Positions 1 through 5,489 of a stretch of 5,910 nucleotides of DNA are shown piece after piece. Below the pieces are notes generated by a model. That model did no database searches and was not told where the DNA came from. It worked only from the letters and a program-made list of their open reading frames with translations. The stretch covers positions 1 to 5,910 of the forward strand of contig CALCWF010000059.1 of NCBI GenBank assembly GCA_937906355.1. Reading direction: 5' to 3'. This stretch comes from an uncultured Rickettsiales bacterium. Lineage in GTDB: Bacteria > Pseudomonadota > Alphaproteobacteria > Rickettsiales > Deianiraeaceae. The position numbers and the translations under genes were made by a program. How positions within the stretch are numbered: the stretch's first letter is position 1; the number at the start of each line of letters is the position of its first letter.

Positions 1-880
1 CCTGATACCAGCCACTGAAGATGGAATCGTCTGTGACTGGCACGGACTGTTCTTTGATCGCGTTGCCGGAGGATGCAGGAACGTATGGATTGGTGAACGC
101 TTTCACCCGCACATTTGTCTTCCCATCCTTTGACAGATCATGCCAGGACACTCCATCTAAACTGCTAAAACTCTGACCAGGTTCTGCATACGTCTCTGAA
201 TGGAAATAGTCCTCAGCAGTACCGGTAGTAGTATCAACAACAATCCATAATTCTTCGCCCTCTTTACGGGATTCTTTAGACAAGCTAATTACCACGGAGA
301 ACGTCTGATTTTCGATAAGTTCCACAGGTTTTGTGAGAGGTATTGTTGCATATCCTGCAAACTGCAGTTTCCCTGACTGATAGGTTCTCGGTTTCCCCGA
401 AGTCGGATCTGAGGGATTGGTCAAGTCAGTGTAGATTGCAATCTCGTACTTCACATCTGAATTGCTTGTAAAGAAAGAGACCGCATCAATTCTGTCGGAA
501 CCTGATGCAGTAAAGACGTTCGCCATTGCTACGCTTGAAGATCCCGGATAGGTCCTGATATTACGTGAGGCACCTCCGTCATACTGATAATTTTTCTCAT
601 ACTTCCCTTTCGGAACCACATCACAATGTCCGCAAAAACAAATAGTTTTTATGCTATTATTTTTCGTATCTTTTCTCCCATTATCGATGTTTTGAATCTC
701 CGGAACTTTCGTCATAGCAAAAACATTCGCAGTATCGTTAAATACCTTCATATCACACTCACAACCAATCTCCTCTAAAAGAGTCGTCAAAAATTTAACA
801 CACTCTATATCATTTTTCGAAACATCGCTATTTCCGCCAAAACTCATCGTTTTCAGCAATAACTCAACCATCGGAGACAT
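1..880 (-). CDS. dapE: In-frame chimera: DapE-like N-terminus joined to a C1-peptidase-type lectin-like domain (partial, runs off left edge)
   Basis: Read from ATG at 880 the frame is open for 293 codons to the window edge. Residues 1-97 look like succinyl-diaminopimelate desuccinylase (M20 family, lysine/DAP synthesis): a helix with FLTTLLEEIG, then NVFA, then the metal-site motif ICFCGHCDVVP (His85, Asp87). The family usually has Thr where Cys86 stands. From about residue 98 the DapE continuation (second metal ligands, dimerisation domain) is absent. Instead there is YQYDGG, ANVFTA, AVSFFT, YEIAIYTD, PTSG, AGYATIPL, FSVV, GQSFSS and KAFT. I recognise these as the lectin-like domain that follows papain-type C1 peptidases in Clostridia. 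GC is about 50% over the first 120 bases against about 35% over 601-840. The DapE half is a 5' fragment; the lectin half lacks its own N-terminus. ATG 871 is an alternative start. No ribosome binding site is visible. The identity of each half is fairly sure; that they form one real gene is doubtful. Confidence 0.6.
   Translation of the reverse strand, partial: MSPMVELLLKTMSFGGNSDVSKNDIECVKFLTTLLEEIGCECDMKVFNDTANVFAMTKVPEIQNIDNGRKDTKNNSIKTICFCGHCDVVPKGKYEKNYQYDGGASRNIRTYPGSSSVAMANVFTASGSDRIDAVSFFTSNSDVKYEIAIYTDLTNPSDPTSGKPRTYQSGKLQFAGYATIPLTKPVELIENQTFSVVISLSKESRKEGEELWIVVDTTTGTAEDYFHSETYAEPGQSFSSLDGVSWHDLSKDGKTNVRVKAFTNPYVPASSGNAIKEQSVPVTDDSIFSGWYQ
585..605. other. Chimera junction / composition break
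   Basis: The change from DapE-like to lectin-like sequence falls around codons 94-99, which read YEKNYQ. To the right the + strand has C well above G (C 15, G 6 in 781-840). To the left the bias is gone (C 29, G 34 in 1-120) and GC rises. No insertion sequence, tRNA or target duplication is visible. The frame passes through intact, and short microhomology such as GAAAAATTA could have joined two unrelated reads or molecules. Confidence 0.65.
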
Positions 881-911
881 AAACACAACGGAAAGAAACA
901 AAAAAGATTAC

Positions 912-925
912 ATACACATGTGTAT
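912..925. promoter_or_regulatory. 14-bp perfect palindrome, possible operator
   Basis: ATACACATGTGTAT is identical to its reverse complement. It sits about 32 bases before the dapE-like ATG and overlaps the transcription start expected from the neighbouring promoter candidate. That is a typical place for a dimeric repressor site. The bound protein is unknown. Confidence 0.35.
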
Positions 926-930
926 CTGTA

Positions 931-958
931 TTTATATAATGCAATAAAAACGCTTCAA
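931..958 (-). promoter_or_regulatory. Candidate sigma70-type promoter for the dapE-like gene
   Basis: On the minus strand TTGAAG (953-958, four of six matches to the -35 consensus) is followed after 16 bp by TATAAA (931-936, five of six to the -10). The predicted start of transcription is near 924, about 44 bases before ATG 880. The region is very AT-rich, so chance matches are expected. Confidence 0.35.
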
Positions 959-1000
959 CTCAACTTAATTAAGCTTATATATCAAACTTAACTTAATTAA
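955..1000. repeat. Imperfect 19-bp direct repeat with TTAATTAA cores
   Basis: TCAACTCAACTTAATTAA (955-972) recurs as TCAAACTTAACTTAATTAA (982-1000), with one indel and one mismatch. The shared 11-mer AACTTAATTAA recurs at a 28-bp offset. It lies just upstream of and overlaps the -35 of the candidate dapE promoter, so it could be a tandem activator or repressor site, or an AT-rich UP-like element. Confidence 0.4.
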
Positions 1001-1187
1001 ATTTTCGTTTCTAAAAAAATAGTGATACATAATACAGACACAACAACAACAACTAATCGTTCTGCATTTAATCCAGTACTACTCACCACAAAACCATCGC
1101 TTATAGCATCACCGTCAATGCAACATTTTAATAGTCTCGTGATACAACGTCTTTAACAGTCTTAGGGATTAAAAACTCAGATAATGT

Positions 1188-2189
1188 TTACTTACAGTTT
1201 CCCTCTCTCTTTCTTTGTTCGGCAAGATAGATCGCCTCCAGCGTCTTTATATCAACGCCAATCTCGTTATCACCTGTATATAAGATGTAGTCATACTTAT
1301 AAGCTTGCTTCATCTCCCCGTCAGCTTCCTTAAGTCTCATGGCAAGTTGCTCCTTCGACTCTGTGTTACGACCACCTAACCTCTCCTCAAGGATGTCCTT
1401 TCGACTCGGCATTATAAATATAGTTATAAAATCAGTATTCTTATACCTCTTTGCGTTCTCCATGCCTCTCGTCGATAGTGCAAATATCGGATCTTTACCG
1501 CTATTTATCGCATTAAAATAATTATCTAACGGTGTTCCGTAGTAATTCTCAAACTTGTTGTCATACTCAATATTTTGCTTTACCAGTCTATTAAACTCAT
1601 CTTTCGTCAAAAAGTAATAGTCTCTTCCATCAACCTCACCTTCTCTCATCTTTCTCGTCGTCGCCGACACTGACACGAATAAATTGTCGTGTTTCCTAGC
1701 TAAACCTTTAATCATTGTAGTTTTACCTACTCCTGAAGGTCCGGAAATAATTATACCGAAATGTTTATACCTACTCTTTCTGCAAATTTTATCCTTATTA
1801 ACATTATTATTAATATCCTTGCCAACTACACCGTTACTGACAATACCAGTACTACGGCTAGCATAACCACTATTCTTGACGCTCGTTCCGTTCAAATTGC
1901 TTTTTCCACGAACTCCTCTGCTAGAAGCAACTTTTTTCTTCTTATTGCTTTTATACCCACAGCCACTGTATTTTTTTGAACGCTTATTAGGCTTTACATT
2001 GCTATTCTCGTTTCTCTTATAAAGTTTATTGTATCCGTAATCATTACTATATCCGCTCATCCTCTGTTGTTTTTTTTTGGAATTAGCGTTCGTTTTCTTA
2101 AGTGTGCAAGACGTAAAAACGAGCAAAACTGATATAATAGGAACTAAAAAGAAAACTCTCCTTCGCAAAAAACTAAAAATAAATCTCAT
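1188..2189 (-). CDS. gmk: Guanylate kinase domain with lipoprotein-like leader and basic linker
   Basis: Guanylate kinase transfers phosphate from ATP to GMP and is normally a soluble enzyme of ~200 residues; this protein has 333. Residues ~143-330 form the kinase: P-loop GPSGVGKT (150-157), SVSATTR with Arg179 and Arg182, EVDGRDYYF with Tyr191, Glu208, NYYGT (215-219), and lid arginines 270, 274 and 285. By ungapped alignment to yeast GMK the GMP contacts Ser34, Arg38, Arg41, Tyr50, Glu69 and Tyr78 are kept. The DxDxQG stretch is not: Ala237, Ser239 and Arg241 replace Asp98, Asp100 and Gln102, and the usual VNDD reads YTGD (304-307). Residues 1-28 are RRR followed by a hydrophobic run ending VFTSC, a loose lipobox. 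Residues 29-142 are Lys/Asn/Ser/Gly/Tyr-rich and look disordered. ATG 2189 is the only start giving the full frame and has no clear ribosome binding site. Met44 (2060) directly abuts AGAGG and could start a soluble form. Fold is certain, activity less so. Confidence 0.85.
   Translation of the reverse strand: MRFIFSFLRRRVFFLVPIISVLLVFTSCTLKKTNANSKKKQQRMSGYSNDYGYNKLYKRNENSNVKPNKRSKKYSGCGYKSNKKKKVASSRGVRGKSNLNGTSVKNSGYASRSTGIVSNGVVGKDINNNVNKDKICRKSRYKHFGIIISGPSGVGKTTMIKGLARKHDNLFVSVSATTRKMREGEVDGRDYYFLTKDEFNRLVKQNIEYDNKFENYYGTPLDNYFNAINSGKDPIFALSTRGMENAKRYKNTDFITIFIMPSRKDILEERLGGRNTESKEQLAMRLKEADGEMKQAYKYDYILYTGDNEIGVDIKTLEAIYLAEQRKREGNCK
2070..2078 (-). repeat. A9 homopolymer inside the gmk leader
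   Basis: On the coding strand nine A residues make codons 38-40 (three Lys) and part of Ser37/Gln41 context. The tract lies between the lipoprotein-like leader and Met44. Such tracts are prone to replication or transcriptional slippage, which would uncouple the leader from the kinase. Only the tract is observed; slippage is inference. Confidence 0.6.
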
Positions 2190-2224
2190 AAAAATATAAG
2201 ACTATGGCATCAATAAAAATACAA

Positions 2225-2318
2225 TTGTCAATATAACTCTATGTGCAACATGTCAATGTTGTTCAAAAAATGTCATAGTCAATCAAAACGTGTCATTAAT
2301 AATCAAAATGTCTATATA
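2225..2318. repeat. Degenerate ~20-bp phased repeats with TGTCA core
   Basis: TGTCA occurs at 2226, 2251, 2271 and 2291, with TGTCT at 2309. The last three share an upstream TCAAAA: TTCAAAAAATGTCAT (2262-2276), AATCAAAACGTGTCAT (2281-2296), AATCAAAATGTCT (2301-2313). Spacing of about 20 bp puts the cores on one face of the helix, as in arrays of regulator sites. Reverse-complemented, two copies read TTGACA, the perfect -35 hexamer facing the gmk gene. The copy at 2226-2231 lies 37 bases before its ATG, with only a poor -10 (CATAGT, 19-bp spacer). Confidence 0.45.
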
Positions 2319-2408
2319 CCTATCATACTACAATCTATTCAACAATGTAATCTTTCAACGTTAATATCGTCCTCATCTCATAACGGTCTCATCTCATTAT
2401 TCTCACTA

Positions 2409-2414
2409 TATAAT
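2409..2414 (+). promoter_or_regulatory. Candidate -10 box for the tail-fibre-like gene
   Basis: A perfect TATAAT lies 64 bases before ATG 2478. Seventeen bases upstream stands GTCTCA, only three of six matches to a -35. The surrounding sequence is strongly AT-rich, so the match could be accidental. Confidence 0.3.
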
Positions 2415-2438
2415 ATATTAATAATTAAGCCTTCCAGC

Positions 2439-2460
2439 TTATTTATATAGTTATAAATAA
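2439..2460 (+). promoter_or_regulatory. Perfect 9-bp stem, 4-base loop hairpin upstream of tail-fibre gene
   Basis: TTATTTATA and TATAAATAA are exact inverted repeats around TAGT, ending 17 bases before ATG 2478. As RNA it would be a weak, all-AU hairpin next to the ribosome landing site. As DNA it could be a dimeric operator. It is not followed by a U tract, so I do not call it a terminator. Confidence 0.35.
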
Positions 2461-2477
2461 TAAACCGTCTCCATACT

Positions 2478-4508
2478 ATGAACTCTGGAATGAATATGAA
2501 AAAACTATATCACAACGAGTGTGCCTTCGAAGAAACCGTCAACGAAAACTTCTACAAAATAGAAAGCTTCGAAACTCTGTCAATCGAAACAACAATATCA
2601 TCATCAAGCACAGAAGATATAACACCCAACGCTCTATATCTAATAGCAAACAATACAGATCCTATACTACAAAACAAAAACAATCAAATAGCGTGCTACA
2701 ACAAAAATCTGGGCTGGCTATTCTACATACCTAAAATAGGAAGCATAGGATATCTAAAAAACAAAAAATACTTCATAAGCTACAACGGAACAGAATGGGA
2801 ACAGTTCGATACGTCTGGCGAAGGCACAGGAACAACAAACTACAACAAGCTAACAAATAAGCCATCAATAAACAGCATAGAGCTATCAGGAGATAAAACA
2901 GCAAGTGATCTAAATCTACAAAATAAACTAACAGCAGGAGCTAATATAACAATAGAAAACAACGTCATATCTGCTACGGGAGAATATAACGTCATAGAGC
3001 CGGATGACATAACACTAAACAAAAATAAAGACGGCTACATGCAAATAAAAGACGCAGGTGTAACAATCACAAAACTAAACGACAATCTTCTCGCTAAAAG
3101 CAACAAAGCATCAGACTATAACAACAAAATAACAACAAAAGGATACGTAGACGAAAAAATCGATACAATAAATAACAATCAAATCTATCAATTCATCATA
3201 ACTATCACGACAGACGAGACAACCGGTAAAACAATCTACAACTTCAACGAAAAAGAAAGTAAAACCGAAAATATGGATCTACAAAATTTCTGCAAGTGGC
3301 TACTAGACGTCAACAATAAAGAATACATAATTCAAATCATATACACAAATAACGACTCAATAGAATGCATCTACCACCTGCAACAATCATCAAAACAAAA
3401 AACAGAAACAACAACGACATCGATATTCGTATTCATCTCATCTAACGGAAAAATAACAAATAAAATAACCTTATCCTACAACGAAACAACTCCAAGTCAA
3501 TCAAATATAACTCTAGAAACGCTTCATTACGTCAACGACACATCAGAACTACAAGTCAAAGAACCGTATAAAGAAAGTATAAGCGAAACGGCAAATACAC
3601 AACAAAAAGTAAACGAAGAAACAAAAATAAAGCTAACAACAATCGACAAAACAGCAACAAAGGAATCTAAAAATCTAATCGATAGTAATGCCGTCTACAA
3701 AGAAGAAATAGATAACGAAACATCCTCCTTCACATACACAAACGCCACTTCCAGCGATAAATTAAATATAACAATAAATAATAAAGACGGAAAAGAAATA
3801 CTAAATAAATCAATAGATCTTACAGACAAAATAATCTTCGAAAACAAAACGCAAACACTAACAAACAAAACAATAAACTGTGATAAAAATATAATATCAA
3901 ATATAAACTATCCAGACTTCAAAAATCAAGGAACTCGAAACGCGGGAAAAGCATACATAATAGCAGACGACGGAACAACAACCCTAAGTAAAAGTGGAAT
4001 AGGACAGGTAGACGACGTTAAAATAAATAATAAATCAATCATCAAAAATAGAGTCGCTAACATTAAAATCGACGACGTAACGCTAAGAAATACAGGTAGC
4101 GACGGTGCTATATACGTCAATCTCGATAACTCAAATTTATTTTACGACGGTGCAAAAGATGCAATAAGTCTCACCGACAAAATCCGTGTAAACAATATAA
4201 TCGTGAAAAAAAATCTCGAAACAGACACTCTAAAAGTTAATACAAAAGCAGAAGTTCCTACTCTAACATCAGAATCTGGCGACCTGGAAATAGTAAATAA
4301 ACAAACACTAAAAAACTACATAAAAGCAAAAAATATCACAAATAAAATAAATACAATATGGCATATATCTCATACTGCAAAAAGTCAGCAAATACATACG
4401 TACGGTAACTGTGTATACATTAATCTAAATATTCTTCTACAAACTATCATCAAGCCAAACGAATGGACGAGTTTAGTAGATATCAACGGCATTCGACGTT
4501 CCGGCTAA
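2478..4508 (+). CDS. Phage tail fibre / receptor-binding-like protein, C-terminus frameshifted
   Basis: The 676-residue frame is rich in Asn, Thr, Lys and Ile and has no signal peptide or membrane segment. Residues ~8-110 resemble DUF2793 of alphaproteobacterial phage tail proteins: NALYLIANNTD, a GWLFYIPKIGSIGYL core, then YNGTEWEQF. Next come motifs common in tail fibres: NYNKLTNKPSINSIELSGDK with TASDL (121-145), AGANITIENNVISATG (153-168), TTKGYVDEKID (219-229), a beta-type module (~235-350), NKTQTLTNKTI (456-466) and VDDVKINNK with VANIKI (511-531). The end (~628-669, WHISHTAKS to WTSLVDI) is the start of a fibre-tip domain that continues in another frame to 4656. ATG 2478 has no ribosome binding site; ATG 2496 has a weak TGGA six bases upstream and may be the true start. 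Neighbours are housekeeping genes on the other strand, not phage genes. Host-cell attachment is the likely original role; the receptor is unknown. Confidence 0.7.
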   Translation: MNSGMNMKKLYHNECAFEETVNENFYKIESFETLSIETTISSSSTEDITPNALYLIANNTDPILQNKNNQIACYNKNLGWLFYIPKIGSIGYLKNKKYFISYNGTEWEQFDTSGEGTGTTNYNKLTNKPSINSIELSGDKTASDLNLQNKLTAGANITIENNVISATGEYNVIEPDDITLNKNKDGYMQIKDAGVTITKLNDNLLAKSNKASDYNNKITTKGYVDEKIDTINNNQIYQFIITITTDETTGKTIYNFNEKESKTENMDLQNFCKWLLDVNNKEYIIQIIYTNNDSIECIYHLQQSSKQKTETTTTSIFVFISSNGKITNKITLSYNETTPSQSNITLETLHYVNDTSELQVKEPYKESISETANTQQKVNEETKIKLTTIDKTATKESKNLIDSNAVYKEEIDNETSSFTYTNATSSDKLNITINNKDGKEILNKSIDLTDKIIFENKTQTLTNKTINCDKNIISNINYPDFKNQGTRNAGKAYIIADDGTTTLSKSGIGQVDDVKINNKSIIKNRVANIKIDDVTLRNTGSDGAIYVNLDNSNLFYDGAKDAISLTDKIRVNNIIVKKNLETDTLKVNTKAEVPTLTSESGDLEIVNKQTLKNYIKAKNITNKINTIWHISHTAKSQQIHTYGNCVYINLNILLQTIIKPNEWTSLVDINGIRRSG

Positions 4509-4656
4509 TGTAATTAGTTTAAACTCGTGCAAAATCACAGCATACTTCTCACACAAAGAAAACTGTATTAAAATAAACACCCAAGAACCACTGTCACCAC
4601 AATCAAAACTAATAATAAACACCATGATTATGGTCGACTCTTCAGATACCAAATAG
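4480..4656 (+). pseudogene. Out-of-frame C-terminus of the tail-fibre-like gene
   Basis: In the +1 frame relative to the upstream gene, the sequence is open from just after TAG 4477 to TAG 4654-4656. It encodes ISTAFDVPANVISLN, SCKITAYFSHKENCIKI, then LIINTMIMVDSSDTK. Joined after WTSLVDI this rebuilds the usual fibre-tip layout: a W..L..IP...P turn, then two beta strands with an I.I.T element and a final hydrophobic strand. Codon choice (AAC, ATA, CTA, ACA) matches the upstream frame. No ATG precedes most of it, so it is not an independent gene. The intact protein would be about 725 residues. The shift must lie within 4480-4505. Confidence 0.7.
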
Positions 4657-4705
4657 CTATACTCCACAACTCATTCTTACTCGTCTCCGTCTCATCTACT
4701 CCGCT

Positions 4706-5356
4706 TCACAAAAGACCAAGAATCTCAACAATCTTTTCATTAATCTCTTCCTCTGGTAGCGTCCCGTCTATCGTCTTGATACGCTTACTATCCTCCTTTG
4801 CAATCCTATGATACATATCAACAATCTTCTGCATGTGTGCCGTCTCAATATGATCGAATTTCTTGTATCCAGTCTCAACTACATTACCACTCTCATCAAT
4901 CAACACGCCACTATTGCTTTCGTCCATGAGACTATATCTATACTCAGACTCCGACACAGGAATATCTATAAAAAACGTAACATCCGGCATTAAACCTCCT
5001 ATCTCTTCGTGCAATCTTTTCACAAAATCAATCCTATCAGGATCATCACAACACTGATAAGCAAAACTGGAATCAATATAACGATCACAAACGACAATCT
5101 TTCCGGCATCTATCGCAGGACGAATCACCTTTCTTATATGTTCACACCTCGACGCATAAAGTAAAAATAACTCCGTATCCTTCGAAATATCCTCCGTCTT
5201 ACAAATAATACGCCTCAACTCCATGCAAAACTCGCCACCTCCGCCTGGCTCCTTCGTCAAAATAACGTCCCTATCTCGCTTCTTCAAAAACTCAAACAAC
5301 CGTCTAGACTGCGTCGTCTTACCGGAAGCATTTATCCCTTCAAACGTAATAAACAT
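4706..5356 (-). CDS. tmk: Thymidylate kinase (dTMP kinase)
   Basis: TMK phosphorylates dTMP to dTDP with ATP in the cytoplasm, the last specific step toward dTTP; 216 residues is normal length. Visible motifs are FITFEG leading into the P-loop GINASGKT (7-14), TKEPGG (34-39), LLYASR with Arg70, the DRYIDSSFAYQ signature (91-101), PDVTFFIDIPV (124-133) and a C-terminal RIKTIDGTLPEEE (192-203). FITFEG, CDRYIDSS and PDVTFFID recall rickettsial TMK. Oddities: the P-loop has Asn9-Ala10 where Asp-Gly or similar is usual, Lys35 replaces the common Arg, and the lid (138-171) is long, acidic and nearly free of arginine (Arg140 only, plus Lys165-166). The ATG is chosen because it places FITFEG at the N-terminus as in the family; no ribosome binding site is seen. 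The stop is TGA. It converges with the tail-fibre gene, 49 bases from its restored end, and no terminator hairpin is visible between them. Confidence 0.9.
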   Translation of the reverse strand: MFITFEGINASGKTTQSRRLFEFLKKRDRDVILTKEPGGGGEFCMELRRIICKTEDISKDTELFLLYASRCEHIRKVIRPAIDAGKIVVCDRYIDSSFAYQCCDDPDRIDFVKRLHEEIGGLMPDVTFFIDIPVSESEYRYSLMDESNSGVLIDESGNVVETGYKKFDHIETAHMQKIVDMYHRIAKEDSKRIKTIDGTLPEEEINEKIVEILGLL

Positions 5357-5489
5357 ATGTGCAGATAACTTACAATCGCTATTAAATTAATAATCAACTG
5401 GATCGAATATCATTTTTCTCCTATATCCTCTTTCTCACTCTAAACACCTCTTCATTTTCCAATTCTTCCCTATTCAAGAAACCTGGTCG
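5357..5489. other. tmk-gpsA intergenic region, strongly purine-rich on the coding strand
   Basis: These 133 bases separate gpsA from tmk, both on the minus strand. In 5401-5460 the + strand has 19 C and 2 G. On the minus strand AGGAG lies four bases before an ATG (5413) that opens only MIFDPVDY and a stop, too short to call a gene. The gpsA frame continues open after its TAA for another 22 codons. No hairpin terminator is seen. Confidence 0.4.

Larger units (their letters stand above)
881..1187. other. Non-coding region between dapE-like and gmk genes
   Basis: This 307-base stretch lies upstream of the DapE-like frame and downstream of gmk; both genes point left. It holds a candidate promoter, a palindrome and a direct repeat (listed separately) and a short CAA tract near 1040-1053. 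I see no tRNA, riboswitch or hairpin terminator behind gmk. A minus-strand frame of about 50 codons without ATG lies within roughly 1010-1155 and ends in a hydrophobic stretch (LVVVVVSVLCITIFL). I recognise no protein in it and treat it as chance or an old gene remnant. Confidence 0.5.

Noticed and set aside
1010..1155. Minus-strand ~50-codon open frame with a hydrophobic C-terminal run
   Set aside because: It has no ATG or plausible start, no recognisable family, and a length expected by chance.
2241..2450. Plus-strand 69-codon frame in the gmk/tail-fibre intergenic region
   Set aside because: It spans the repeat array and AT-rich promoter region, resembles no protein I know, has no ribosome binding site and shows low-complexity composition.
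2478..4508. Secreted autotransporter or surface adhesin instead of a phage fibre
   Set aside because: There is no signal peptide or beta-barrel end, and the DUF2793-like start plus NYNKLTNKPS-type and TLTNKTI motifs are those of phage tail proteins.
4657..4705. Possible bidirectional terminator between the convergent tail-fibre and tmk genes
   Set aside because: No inverted repeat with a T tract is visible on either strand.
5392..5397. TTGATT as a -35 box for tmk
   Set aside because: No acceptable -10 is found 16-18 bases downstream (TGTAAG at best).
5387..5413. Eight-codon frame behind a good AGGAG on the minus strand
   Set aside because: It is too short to support as a gene. The purine-rich strand makes AGGAG likely by chance, and other genes here do not rely on such sites. 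A leader peptide cannot be excluded.
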